Assembly (NCBI GenBank): GCA_018398765.1
Contig: JAHBMJ010000345.1
Coordinates: 1,731 to 51,044, forward strand
Reading direction: 5' to 3'
Length of the DNA stretch: 49,314 nt
Source: Chromera velia
Taxonomy: Eukaryota; Sar; Chromeraceae
Shown here: piece by piece, positions 11,464 through 23,271 of the stretch
Layout: each line of letters starts with the position of its first letter
Position numbering within the stretch: position 1 is the stretch's first letter
The notes under the pieces: generated by a model
What the model saw: the letters and a program-made list of their open reading frames with translations, nothing else
Told to the model about the DNA's origin: nothing
Databases searched by the model: none
Translations under genes and position numbers: made by a program

Positions 11464-12950
11464 TTGAACTTTCAAGGGGACTGTTCGGGTGCGGATGAAG
11501 AGGGGAAGCAGTCACTGTGCCATACAAGCGAATGGGGTCTGCTCGACTGCGGGTAGGGGCAGTCAGGAAAGCAGCAGGTTCCAATGAGGCGCATTGTTCG
11601 TCTTTGTCTGTCAGAACTCTCTCTTTCTCTGTTTCTCTTTCTCTCTCTCTGCATGCATGTGTGTGTGCGTGTGTGTGTGTGGGTGCGTTTTCTTCCTGCT
11701 CATTTCTTCTTCCAACCCTTTCTTTTTCTCTGCTCTTTTTCCCCGTCGACCCCCCTACACCTGCTATCCAGCTTCTTTCTTCGTCTCTCCCCTTGAGGCC
11801 TCTCTGCCTCTTCATCTGTGCCTCCGACGAGTAGAACGCTGCTCTTTCATTTTTCTCGGGATGCCTACGTAGTCCCGCCAGAAGAACAAATGTTCTTTTG
11901 TTTTCGCGCCTCGATCCGTCATGCGTTGGTGTCGGTCGGTCGGTCGATCTTCCGAAAGCACGGCTGTTGCATTGGAAGAAAAGCAATGATTGTTTGCGGG
12001 GAGGTGGACAGATTAAACCGTTTTAAATTCATTTACGTTTGCACATTGAACAGGAGACATGAGCACGGTTGGGGGGGGGACGGGTACTCTGCATGACCAT
12101 CACTGAGATTTGGGAACGTGCGAACGAAAGATTTGATGAGGTATCACAATTAATCATACGTACATACGAGATGGCACGCCGATGATGGGAGTTCAAAAAG
12201 ATCTATACATATGATTATTTTTTCTTCTACTCTTTTCCTCTGTTACTGTAGTATATTGTAGTAAATTGTTCTCAAAATTTATTGAAATGATCTGACTAAG
12301 AGAAATCATTATTATCACGATCATCAAGTTGAACTACTGTCGATTAATTATATAAAATAATTATAATACAAAAACAAATGATATTCACTACATAATTGAT
12401 TTAAAGTTTTTGTTTCAAGTTTCATTAAACTTTCATACTTAAGTTTGCATTAATTTTAATGATTTTATGTTAATGTCTATTGATACTAGCCTTATTGTTT
12501 TACTTTGTCTTCGTTTATTTAATTTGTGGAGCGCATTGCAGCCATTATTCAATTTGTGGAGCACATTGCAGCCACTAGCACACTGCTAGTTGTAAGTAAC
12601 CGTCCTTGGTCACTTACTTCATTTAGGTTTTAAACTTTCCATTCAGGAATTTGGAGTTTACTATAGTGACTATGGTAGATTAATTTAATACCATTCATGC
12701 CACCTTTTTCCATACTCTACGTAACGGTTCACAAGAGCAAAGGTCCTAAGATATGGACTCCGCACTACCCCACCCACCTAACACACACTTCATTAACCTA
12801 ATCAAAATTAAAAAGAACGACATCCATTATTATTACAATGCTGCCAACTTGAATGCAACCATAAAATCGGATTAAAAAAAAAAAATTATTTTCTTAAAAA
12901 AAAAAATAACCTAACCCAGCCCCCATTAGACCCCCCATTGCCCCCCAATA
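11464..12950. other. 3' flank of the kinase, then AT-rich DNA
   Basis: A CT-then-GT microsatellite lies at 11630-11690. From about 12100 the sequence becomes strongly AT-rich. A 24-base segment (AATTTGTGGAGCGCATTGCAGCCA with one change) is repeated about 30 bases apart at 12518-12575. No exon is supported. Confidence 0.6.
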
Positions 12951-13040
12951 GCAAATTTAAATGCAAATAGATCGACATAAAAATATGGACCCGAACTGCA
13001 TGCAACTGCAAAGACATCGACGCAAAAATAAAGGCCTCTT
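12950..13040. repeat. Degenerate copies of the 41-bp repeat
   Basis: Two decayed units contain GATCGACATAAAAATATGGACCC and CATCGACGCAAAAATAAAGG. They match the 41-bp array at 14141-14425 more than 1 kb away, which indicates a dispersed or once larger array. Confidence 0.65.
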
Positions 13041-13172
13041 ACGATGAATCGTCAACAATGGTGTCATCATGGTGAGTCATTGCATGGCTAGTTGCATGAT
13101 GACTACATAGGAGTAAACAAAAAATGACTAAATGCTATAGACAAAAGGCTTACTCAACAATGATTATACATA

Positions 13173-13545
13173 TTAAAATTGATGGTTGAGGTTTTTGTCA
13201 TACATGCCGCGTCCTCATATATATGTCTCCATACATGAGTGGCGGATCTAGCCTATTCTGTCTAAAGGTTCTGGTTCATCCCATTAGTTTTGAAATTTAA
13301 ATCTAGGAGTAATCTGTTCATCGATCACTTTAGTGCGGCTTGTTTCTCTGAACTTTCTTAAGCAACGGTAGAGTAAAAAAATAGAGAGAAGAGAAAAGAG
13401 ACACGGCAAAAACTTTATAAAGGTTCCCTTCCTTAGTAAATTAAGGCTACCCTTTGAGAGGAAAGAAAGGCTTTAATCTACTTTAATCTGCCCCTCATAT
13501 ATAGGAATGCGGCATGCATAACAAAAACCTCAATCATCATTTTAA
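13173..13545. repeat. Inverted repeat, ~50-bp arms, ~270-bp spacer
   Basis: Bases 13173-13225 pair with 13496-13545 as imperfect reverse complements. The shared core reads TTGAGGTTTTTGT, then CATGCCGC. The start of the arm appears again near 13580. It resembles the remains of a small foldback element. No coding capacity is seen inside. Confidence 0.65.
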
Positions 13546-14140
13546 TCAAGTAAAGACCCCACCCATTTGTTCCTTTTCTTCTTAAAATTGATGATTGAGG
13601 GTTAAAATTCATTTCTTCCCTTCTTTTCATTCTCATATTTTTTTCCTCCTTTTCTTTCTTTTTTTTCATACAAAGAATCCTAGAAAGAATCAATCATAAA
13701 GAGATCGCCCAGTTTGCGCCCTCCGAGTCGAAAGACCCGGAGAATGCTGCGACCTCCTTTTCGAAAAGGCACTCAGACTGGAAGGGCCCTCTAGTTCCCC
13801 TCCTCCTGTGAATTGAACAGAGAAGATTTGCGACAACGAAATAGTAAAACATGCAAGAAAGGACTTTTAAAATTATAATACCGCTCCATCAGCCTTGTCT
13901 GCACTACTTCATCTCCCTCTCGTCCTCTTACTCTTTCAGCCCCCAACTTCGCCATCGATCTCTTTCAAAAAACGAATTATCCCCTGCCCATGGTCTCCTA
14001 TATGTCTCAAACACAAGAGAGACAAACCAAAATCTGATTTTATGACAGATCTTAGCGTATCTGTTATAACCTGTTGCATGTTAAAATTTATTTCCATAAC
14101 TAAAAAAACATATATATATGGGCCTCAACTATAAGTGCAA

Positions 14141-14425
14141 ACACATTAACGCAAAAATATAGACCCTATTAATTGGAAAATACAAACACATCGACGCAAA
14201 AATATGGTTCCGAATTGCAAACGCAAACACATCGATGCAAAAATATGGACCCCAATGGCCAACATAAACACATCGACGCAAAAATATGGACCCCAATGGC
14301 AAATCTAAACACATTAACGTAAAAGTATGGACCCCATTGGAAAATACAAACACATCGACACAAAAATATGAACCTCAATGGCAGATGCAAACACATCGAC
14401 ACGAAAATGTAAACCCTTAATTCAT
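14141..14425. repeat. 41-bp tandem repeat, seven units
   Basis: The core ACACATCGACGCAAAAATAT starts at 14141, 14186, 14227, 14268, 14309, 14350 and 14391. That is a 41-base period after a first step of 45. Variable bases fall in the spacer (TGGACCCCAATGGCAAA and variants). Units are adjacent and diverged, so this is a minisatellite. There is no unique spacer that would suggest a CRISPR array. Confidence 0.9.
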
Positions 14426-15017
14426 TATCACCCCCAATCTAGGTTTCTGAGTCATCCCAGATCGTTTGTGATCTTGTGTTATGAGCCTTTTACCAATAAT
14501 TTCTCTATGACGTGGCTTAATTGATTTTGTTTCATATAAATTTGAACGATCAACTCATTGTGAGTCCTAGTGTCAGTCAAGTCATTGACGTGTCAGGAAA
14601 CGTCCTGACACCTAAGCCTAAGGGGTTGGTCTAAAACGCTCCATCTGCATGGAGGTGTCTGAGCGACCTCTTGATGGTACAAGTCAAGCTAGGCCCGGCA
14701 GTAAGCCGTGGAGCAACCCTGAACATTAATCTTATTCTATTCTATCATACAAACAAAATAAAGGTGCTTTCAAAGCTTAGTTCAAAGCCGAACTTCTTTC
14801 GTTTTCCCTTGTAGTACGTGACTATAGACGTGACATGACGTGACCTCAAGTTTCCTAAAATGTGTCTCATAAATTATCTAGTAAATGATACTATGATTGG
14901 AATGTTCCAGCAATTTTAATGCTAAATGCCTAGCAAAACAAAAATAATTGGAATATCTAGAAAAAGCATACCCGCTTTATTGTTATTGATTATGTATTGA
15001 TTGATATCAACACCCAG
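14426..15017. other. AT-rich intergenic, possible retroelement tail
   Basis: No ORF is supported. The stretch 14590-14760 is more GC-rich, contains GCCCGGCAGTAAGCCGTGG and ends in an AT-rich run with TTATTCTATTCTATC. This resembles in style the 3' end of the LINE at 32521-32700. That likeness is weak inference. Confidence 0.35.
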
Positions 15018-15307
15018 TGTTAGGCCTCAGAGGCGAGCGGGCCGGGGTGATGCTCTGGGCTGAGGGGACGCAAGGAGTGCGGTCCCGGAGGACCGGAGTG
15101 ACGCACGCCGCGCACGCGAGCCATGCAACACTTTCCAAACAACACTTGAATGCATTGCACGGAATTAAACAAACAAACTGTATTGCAATAAATGAAAAGA
15201 AGTCATACAGAAATGACGGGGAAGAGATCCCTGCAGGTATGCCACGGACAGAGTCCCGTGAGAGAGAGGATGATGGAGAGGCAGAGGAAGACTCTGGAGA
15301 ATAAGAA

Positions 15308-15646
15308 AGAGAGAGAGAAGAGAAGAAAGTCCCCCGCTCAAGCGATCGCCCTGCCACATTCAGGATAGGGAACAACCCCGAAATAGGTGAGCTCTTCAAC
15401 GAGCTCGGATTGGGAGATGAGTTGGAGGTTCGTCCAGAAGAAAGACAGAGAGAGAGAGGGAGATGGAAAGCGCCTCAGCCAGTTCGGATTCTGGCTGGAC
15501 GACCCGCAGAGGATGGAGAGGAGGAGTATCGAGTCTCGTTTGATGATGGGACTTTCGTATGGATGAAGGAGAGTGAGGTGGATGTACCAGAGTTGGTCAG
15601 CGCATATGAGAGAGTGAAAGAAAAAATTTTCTGGCAGGTCCAATGA
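15308..15646 (+). pseudogene. Integrase-tail-like ORF inside the transposon
   Basis: An open frame ending at TGA 15646 encodes about 110 residues. It contains GLGDELEVRPEERQRERGRW, then PQPVRILAGRP, EYRVSFDDGTFVWMKESEV and an acidic helix. The order of a 'GD.v.VRP' segment followed by a small beta-barrel-like segment ending in 'W/M+ES-' resembles the C-terminal tail or chromo-like domain of gypsy and Ginger integrases. No DDE core, zinc finger or start codon is found upstream within the element, so only a 3' remnant could survive. A captured host exon is the alternative. Confidence 0.4.
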
Positions 15647-15891
15647 ATGTCTCACAGTGATTGCTGTCTTTATCTTTTCTGGGTGGTTGAGTGAGGTAAA
15701 CCCTCTTTCCCTTCTTACTCGAATGTGCGAAAGGATGGACGCATCCAAGAGCCTCTGTGAATGAAAAGAAACGAAGTCGTTGGGGTAAGGGCAGCCCCCG
15801 GGAGTTTGAGTAGTACATGACATGTTAATGTGCCCCTGCTTTGTCCTTTGCATGATCTGCTCGGGACGAACAGACTGGAGGGGGGAGTGGT

Positions 15892-16838
15892 TGTTAGGCC
15901 TCAGAGGCGAGCAGGCCGGGGTGACGCTCTGGGCTGAGGGGACGCGAGGAGTGCGGTCCCGGACGACCGGAGTGATTGATACACGCCGCGTATGCGAGCC
16001 ATGCAACACTTTCCAAACAACACTTGAATGCGTTGCACGGAATTAAACAAACAAACTGTATTGCAATAAATGAAAAGAAGTCATACAGAAATGACCATAC
16101 AGCTTCCTTTTCTGTATTGGACAGATGAAATACAGAAGATGCGAATTAAATACAAATAAATGAGATTGGAAGATGGACAGCAAGATGTATGACAGTCTTG
16201 TGATACAATGTCCAAAGACAAAAAAAAGTGGAAGAAGGAACTGAACCAGTGATGCACAAACGTTACACGTAAGTTGATAGTTGTCATGCTGCCGTCACGC
16301 TAGCCATACCAACAAAAGAAGGGTTGAGGTAAGCCCTTCCCGATCGTGTGGTTCCGGAGATGGCTGCAACGAAAGAGAAACAGAGGCCGTGAAAAAGAAC
16401 GTGCTCTGCTTACCACTTTTGTTGGTATGGCTAGCGTGACGGCAGCATGACGACTATCAACTTACGTGTAACGTCTGTGCATCACTGGTTCGGTTCCTTC
16501 TTCCACCTTTTTTTGTCTTCGGACATTGCATCACAAGACTGTCATACATCTTACTGTCCATCTTCTAATCTCATTTATTTGTATTTAATTCGCATCTTCT
16601 GTATTTCATCTGTCCAATACAGAAAAGGAAGCTGTATGGTCATTTCTGTATGACTTCTTTTCATTTATTACAATACAGTTTGTTTGTTTAATTCCGTGTA
16701 ACGCATTCAAGTGTTGTTTGGAAAGTGTTGCATGGCTCGCGTGCGCGGCGTGCGTCACTCCGGTCCTCCGGGACCGCATTCCTCGCGTCCCCTCAGCCCA
16801 GAGCGTCACCCCGGCCCGCTCGCCTCTGAGGCCTAACA
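15892..16838. repeat. Giant palindrome: 427-bp arms, 97-bp loop
   Basis: 15892-16318 and 16416-16838 are near-perfect reverse complements separated by 16319-16415. The outer 200 bases of each arm are the transposon terminal repeat; the inner ~220 bases are found only here. A transcript through it would form a hairpin of more than 400 bp. The loop carries no recognised motif. Confidence 0.9.
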
Positions 16839-16842
16839 CCAG

Positions 16843-17913
16843 CTAAAGAAAAGTTATATGAAATATGGCTTGGTAGGGCTACGTATGCCAGTGGAATCAG
16901 ATTAATAATTAACGATCATAGTATCCTGATCGATACTTCAAAGGAGAAAAAAACAATTTGATTGAAAATGATGGAACTTACATTTATATGCGCATGCACG
17001 GTTGAAACTGATTTCTGTTCCTTCTTCGCTGCCATATAATCACGAGGAGGCAGAACCTCTGTCGACTTCGACAAATGAGCAGAGGGAACAACTGAACGAA
17101 GTACAAAAGCTGTCTGATCGATTGGAGGTCACTTGCAATTAGAACGCACCTACAAGTATGCATACACAGAAGAAAAGCAACACGCACTGCAAAGGACGCA
17201 AGCCCATGCAGAGCCACAAACGATCGACATGTTGGGCCCTCCCCACCTCATCACATGCACGAATGCACAAACGTGTAGGCAGACATAAGCTAGACGAATG
17301 ATCCTTGATCGAATTCACAGCCCAAGCAAGCAGCAACGCAAATTTCACTCCACCCGCCGCCAGGTTGAATCTTTCTCTTCCGTCATGTGCACGCACTACT
17401 CAGTTGATCCGAAATCGAAACACAACTCCGGCCGGCTTAATTGCAGTACAATAAACAGTGTAAGTCGCTTCCTACAGGAACTGTACGCATGCTTCCCACG
17501 TTCACGAAGAAATCGTTGGACCTTTTAATTCTATTTTCGCATTTCTGCACACGCAAATATACAAATTCTTTGACAAAAAAACAAAGTGCATCGGTCCACC
17601 TGTTTGCTCTCTCTAAGTTCTTCTCATTCACCTTCTTTTGTCTTCTCTCACAGACCTATTGCAACCATTCACATGTGAACGGACCGAATTTCAAGTGCCG
17701 CCACACCCTCCCCCCGACTCAGCTCCGCTTCCCATCGCAGAACCTTGACAGGCAGGCGAGGGGGGACACGACCCAAAGGCTTCATTCAGTCTCTGTGTAT
17801 GGATGTCAGCTAGTGTGTCACCTTTCGGTCAGTAAACTGACACTCCCTCCTCACAACCATGCCCCCATGCAGCTGGGTGGGGGAAGGGGAAACTGACTCT
17901 GTCATTTCATTTT
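16843..17913. other. Intergenic, 3' flank of the peptidase gene
   Basis: No homology-supported exon is seen on either strand. The sequence is of mixed composition, without tandem repeats. Confidence 0.55.
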
Positions 17914-18485
17914 TCACGCACGCAGGAGCAGCCTGGTGAAGAGTCCTTGCTGTTCGCTTCGCTCCTCTACCCCTCCTTCTCCTTCCTCTGAACTCTCATA
18001 TGGTCGCGGGGGTGTGTCGCTACTGGGGGCAGGTGCCAGAAGGTTCTGTGTATCCGCTCTCGCCACTCGCCTGGCGTCCCCCAGGAGCGTCTCGTCACAC
18101 AGACACCTCCCCCCCAGGTTCTGGTGCAGAAAGGCTTCTCCAGCCCCCAGCATCGCCAGCCTGTTCGGTTCCTTCGACAGCCCATGTCCCTCATCCTCAA
18201 ACAAGAGGTAAGTCACTGGGGTGCCGTGGAGCTGCATCGCCTCTACAATCTGCATCCATGCAGCACGACAGTCATTGGTCAGTCACTTGCACAAAGAAAG
18301 ATATTACAAGACAACGATCCAGATGTATGCTCGTACAGACAGAAGACCAGTGGAAGAAGGAGCGCACAGAGTGTCGTTGCCCCCCTGCCTCCATAATCGA
18401 AAACGAAAGCGGACGAACGATTGAAAGACGGGCTAAGCATTGAAAAACGAAAAGGAAGCTAGTCTTTCTTTCCTTACCACACTCA

Positions 18486-18516
<31 letters not shown>

Positions 18517-18746
18517 ACCTGGTCGGACTCCCCCTGGGGCACTCTGGGGTCGTTAGCTCCGTGCACGATGAGGAGGGGCCTCTGTATGCGGTCAGCGAAG
18601 AAGAGAGGCGAGACGGACTCCAAAAAGGCACGCCCTTCGGGGTCCGCAGGATCGCCTCCGATTCTTTGGAGCATCTGCAGAGGCACAGGCACAGAGAGAG
18701 AGAGAGTGGGGGGGAGGGGGGGGGGACGCAGATCGAGATGGAATTC

Positions 18747-18777
<31 letters not shown>

Positions 18778-18832
18778 TATGTGTGTGTGTGTATGTGTGT
18801 GTGTGAATGTGTGTGTGTGTGTGTGTGTGTGA

Positions 18833-18868
<36 letters not shown>

Positions 18869-21800
18869 CTGATCCTGGTCTGAGAGAGAGTGAGAGAGAG
18901 AGAGAGGGAGAGGCGTGGTGAAAAGGAGCATGGCAAAAAGGGGAGGGAAAAGACCGGGCTTCTGCCTGACTGACAGACTGACATGTGCTCTGTAGGGAAG
19001 CCAGTAGGGAGGGAACGAGTTGGCGAGAGTGACCAGGTTGGAGATGCCCACCACAGAGACGCCACACGCAAAGAAGGTGGGGGTCAGAGTCAACCCCGCA
19101 AGCGCCGCATACCCTCCGTAGCTGCCGCCATAAATACAGGTTCTATTGGGCAATGCGATGTTCTCCCTCTCTGCCCACATCACTGCGTCTAACAAGTCAT
19201 CATGCATCTGCCCCCCCCACTCACCATAGCTGGCTGTCAAGAAATCACGCCCAAATCCCGTACTCCCACGGAAATTCACAGACAAAACCGCATACCCCCT
19301 ATTTTGCATGATTTGGTCCGTGTGATCAAATTGGTGTCTGTCTCTACTCCACGGCCCTCCGTGGACTGTCAACACCATCGGGAACGCACGAGGGGGCAGG
19401 CCCGCGTCTCTTCTTCTCTGTTCCCACAAAGGAAGACTCAGGTAGCTGACCATCGTGCGGTTATCCCGAGTGGGGATCACCACAGGCTCACGGCGAGATA
19501 GCGGGAGGTCCGCAAGCTCGGGCAGGGAGACAAACAATTTTTCAAGAGCACTTGTCTGGCCGTCTCCCCCATCCTCCACTTCTTCTGAAATGTCGAAGGG
19601 ACGAAGAATTTCGTAAAGGACAGGTCCGTCAGTCGGACTGAAGACGACCAGCCACGTCTTGTCGTCTGTGGATCTGGAGATGGAACTCACGAGGCCTCTC
19701 GTCTTCGCGGCGTCGGAGAGGACCTCGAGAGCCCGTGCCACGTGCGGCGGCGCATTGGGCAGAGGGACCCACTCGGGTTCCGTGTACTCAAAACGGACAG
19801 CCTCAGGAATCTGCAGACAGAGAGGTTGGGAGGCCAAAGGAGAAAAGCGACAATAATCAAAATCGGCTCTCTGCATGGACTTGGAAGACAGGAAAGTAAC
19901 CATAGAACTCAGCTGTCGCGTTTCAAGAAGAGGCAGGCAGGCAGAAGGTTTCCTTTCAAAACACGGAGGGAGGGAAAAGAGGACAGGCACGAATTAACAG
20001 TCGCGCAGAGAGGGAGGAGAGGGAGAAGAGCTGGTAGACAAAACCGAGAAAACAAAAAGGACAGGGTGGAGAGAGCGAGAAAGAATGACTGCTCTTCTGA
20101 GAGAGAATATCCCTTCCGTTCGTTCGATTGGACTTCTCTCTCTCCCTTCCCCCCTCCCCCCCTCTTTCCCACACGCACACATACACCCAGAAAAATAGAG
20201 AGACACGCTGAGTCAAAACCCGCCTGACTTACTCGTGTTGTAGGATTCCTCAAGAACGACTCTGCGTCTGCGCTTTCTCTGTGAAACAAAATGGTCTCCT
20301 CCCCTTCTCCTCCCCCCTCCTCCGTCTCTGCGTCTGGCGAGGAAGCAAACCATCTGCTGACGTTCACTTTCTTCAACGCCGCGGTGTCAGTGTCCTTGCC
20401 ATCGGCAAAGAACAGAATATCCCCGCTCTCATCAAACCCCACCGCACGAGAGTTGAGTTCTTCGTCAAACCCGAAAGTACGGAACGTCTGCAGACGATCC
20501 AACGAGATCGTCCCTTCTCCCCCTCCTCCGACAATAGAAGAGGAAGAGGACGCCTCGGAGGGCAAAACCAAATCCCACCGAGTCACACTCCCTCCCGGGA
20601 CTGGACCGGCAAGAAGTCTCACTTGAAGGTCCAAGTCGAATCGGAAGGAAGTGTAAGCGTTGTTTTCGTATACCAACTCCCTCTCGCCAGTCAAAAGGTT
20701 GACTCTGCACTCACCGACGCAAGCAGGAAGGCAGACAGGCAGAAAAGAAAGAAAGGAAGAAAGAAGAAAGCAGAAACTGATCCTGTCTCTAAAGGCAGCC
20801 AGACATGCCTCCTGGTGCCACGTTGTTATCTCATCGCTCACAAAAGGGGAGGTAAAAGGAGAAAGACTCACTTGAATTCGAACTTTCCCCCCCCCTTCTA
20901 TCTAGCAAACCCATTACTCATTCTTGTTTCGCGCATACAAAGAGGTCGAGCCCCAACTAGGATCATTTTTGCACGCTTCCATTTTTCAAACTCTGCAACA
21001 TATTCACTGACTGACTTATACAAATCGAAGTACACCGGAGTCCGTCCGTTCTCCCCAATCACCACCACTTCGGGGTGTCTGTATGACATTCCCGCCAGAA
21101 CTGTTCGCACAGGCCGGGAGGCAGAGGAAGAGGAAGAAGAAGACCCGTCTCCGCCCCCAGCGGCCGCACGACCCAACGGTGTGACCACACACTCGGGCAC
21201 CGTCCAGTTTCTGTACTCGGGGGCTGAGACTCTCTCTGTCTCAGTCTCAGTCTGTGCCGGGCGTCCCCCTGCGAGGAGGCCGTTGCAGTCGGCGGAGTAC
21301 AGTTGATAGTTTTCGTCCCCCTCGTTGTCCTGCGGGTAGGTGTGTGTGTGTGTTCACAGACAGCTAGGAAGGAGAACAATGTATTAATACCATCTCAAAT
21401 GTGGAATGTGTGTAAATCCTGAAAAACAGAGCTAGAACAGTCCCCGTAACCTCCCTACAGTCTCACTCACACAAAAGAAAATGAACCACAGCGAACCATT
21501 TCGTGCATCTTTCGTTCATCTGACAGCACACGACGGCTGGGTCCGAAGGAGAAGACAAATGGAAGAACGCAAACCAGACAGTCAAAACAAGAGAGATGGG
21601 GAAAGGCAAGAGATCATGTACGGGATATACGTACGGTCACCCGGATATGTTTTGATCGTCGAGGAGACGGCCATGCAGCTGCGTTCACGCACTGACCACG
21701 ATCAGAAGAAGGACGTTAGGCAGGTGAGTCCAGGAGGCCCGCACGGTCCTTTCTTTGAATGTGGTCACAAGTGCTCTCTCGTTGTGCACGTCTGAAACAT

Positions 21801-22041
21801 TGGCGATGAACACGTTGGAGTTCCCCTCCCAGGGAGCAAGGAAGAGGATCTGTTCTCCTGAAGGGTGGAGACGAACAGACTTCGTGGCATTGTCTGAGAA
21901 CAGAGTCTCTAGAGGAAACAGCGGATCCGCATCAACAAACAGATCCGCAGGAACAGGGGGCAAATCAGAGTTCTGAGAACACACGAGGCCCAAGTGGGCA
22001 AAGATCAAGAAGGCAGAGACCAACAGGAATCTGCTCTTCAT
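17914..22041 (-). CDS. Secreted S9 prolyl-oligopeptidase-family peptidase
   Basis: A serine peptidase that would cleave short peptides, probably as an aminopeptidase or acylaminoacyl/dipeptidyl-peptidase-like enzyme. Exons in coding order: 22041-21697, 21329-21016, 20704-20233, 19810-18983, 18674-18519 and 18249-17914 (816 aa, phases all consistent). The N-terminus [18 protein letters not shown] is a good signal peptide, so secretory or endomembrane location is expected. Residues to about 480 form the propeller-type region, with [11 protein letters not shown] spanning the first junction. The hydrolase domain has VHGGPWSRD, the nucleophile motif [10 protein letters not shown] (Ser607), HGANDPRV (Asp695) and DEGHG (His727), so the triad is complete. 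Low-complexity Ser and Gly/Glu runs occur in the propeller. The gene is divergent from the ABC1K gene. Confidence 0.93.
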
Positions 22042-22564
22042 GCTGCCGATCTTTGGGGTAAGCAGCTGGTGGTGGAATTGCAGAAAGCGGACCCACAGTA
22101 CGGCCAGTTCACGCAGATGGAAACGCTTATGCAAGCGTTGGCTGTAGATGTAGCAGCAGCACACAGGGAGGACTATCTGAGGGAGTATGAGGGACTGAGA
22201 GGATCTCGGATCGATCTTTTCCGCTTTTACGACCTTGGTATAGCTGCGCACGCATTGCGCGCGCGGCTCGCTGTTTCGAAAACCGTGCATGTTTATAATT
22301 GTGTAAGTGCATGCCCCCCGAGCCTATAGCTCCTATTAATAGCTTTCCGGGACCGCGCTTTGTGATACGAGACGGTCAATCACGCCGGCAGCATGCATGT
22401 AAAAGATTGTAAAAGGTATCATTGTCTCTATCTGTGAACTTCCTGCACGTGTAGCAGAGTAATAGCACTGCCTCCAAGTCACTCAGAAGGGATTGCATTA
22501 GGGCGGCCGTGTCTCTGGATTGATCTGCGCCCGAAGAATCCCTCTTGGTCAATACATCAATACA
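22042..22564. promoter_or_regulatory. Shared divergent promoter region
   Basis: 523 bases separate the start codons of the peptidase (leftward) and the ABC1K gene (rightward). No TATA box or known element can be identified with confidence. Near 22250-22270 there is a GC-rich palindromic stretch (TGCGCACGC, GCGCGCGC). The assignment rests on gene arrangement only. Confidence 0.4.
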
Positions 22565-23133
22565 ATGCGGGCCGCTACCCGATTGTGTCGAAAGAAGTCT
22601 CCTTTGCTTTGCGATCAGACGGTTCATTCCATGTATTCGGCACGCACGTTTCCCAAAAGATGGTACGGGCAGTCTTCAAAGTTTCGCGCAGACACTCGCG
22701 TCCTCGGACTGGGCTTTGGCGCAGTTGGCAGTGGCGTGTGCCTTCTTTCCTTATCCAGTAGCAGTCTCCTCGTGCATGGCACAGAAGACCTCTCCCGTCT
22801 ATCAACGCTCTCAGATCAGATTCGAGGATCTGTGGATAGGGGAATCAGAAGTGAGTGGGTGTTGGAGCATCTCGGGTAAAATTCGTTGTTTCAAGGTTGT
22901 CTTTGCTTCTATGTTTCTTTTTGTATTAATATTCCAGTCTCCTTTTTGAAGTGATTGCATGATTGCGCCCCTCCCCCCCACCCCGGGTGCAGCTCTGAGC
23001 GGGACGACCCGCTTCGTACGCACGTGCTTCTATGCGGGGATCTCTGCCTTGGACTACAAGTTGTCGTTGCGCAACCTCGATCCAGATTCCGAGGTTTGTT
23101 TGGGAGAGATACAGACCAACTCAGCATGTATGG

Positions 23134-23172
<39 letters not shown>

Positions 23173-23223
23173 TGTGTGTGTGTGTATGTGTGTGTATGTG
23201 TGTGTATGTGTGTGTATGTCTAT

Positions 23224-23271
<48 letters not shown>

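Larger units (their letters stand above)
15018..16838. mobile_element. DNA transposon with 200-bp TIRs and CCAG duplication
   Basis: The sequence starting TGTTAGGCCTCAGAGGCGAG occurs at 15018-15217 (+), 15892-16095 (+) and inverted at 16639-16838. The outer pair form terminal inverted repeats of 200 bp with only scattered differences. The flanks are CCAG at 15014-15017 and CCAG at 16839-16842, a plausible 4-bp target duplication. Inside are an integrase-tail-like ORF and the third repeat copy, which starts a long palindrome. TGTNR termini with 4-bp duplications are known for Ginger-type transposons that use a gypsy-like integrase; assignment to that group is inference. No complete transposase is present, so the copy is non-autonomous or decayed. 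Confidence 0.7.

Noticed and set aside
14141-14425. CRISPR-like array
   Set aside because: The units diverge along their whole length with no unique spacers. It is a minisatellite in a eukaryotic genome.
15338-16009. 223-codon minus-strand ORF across the transposon
   Set aside because: It crosses the terminal repeat and the integrase-like frame in antisense; its composition is not protein-like.
20281-21306. 341-codon plus-strand ORF
   Set aside because: It is antisense to two well-supported peptidase exons and reads as shadow sequence.
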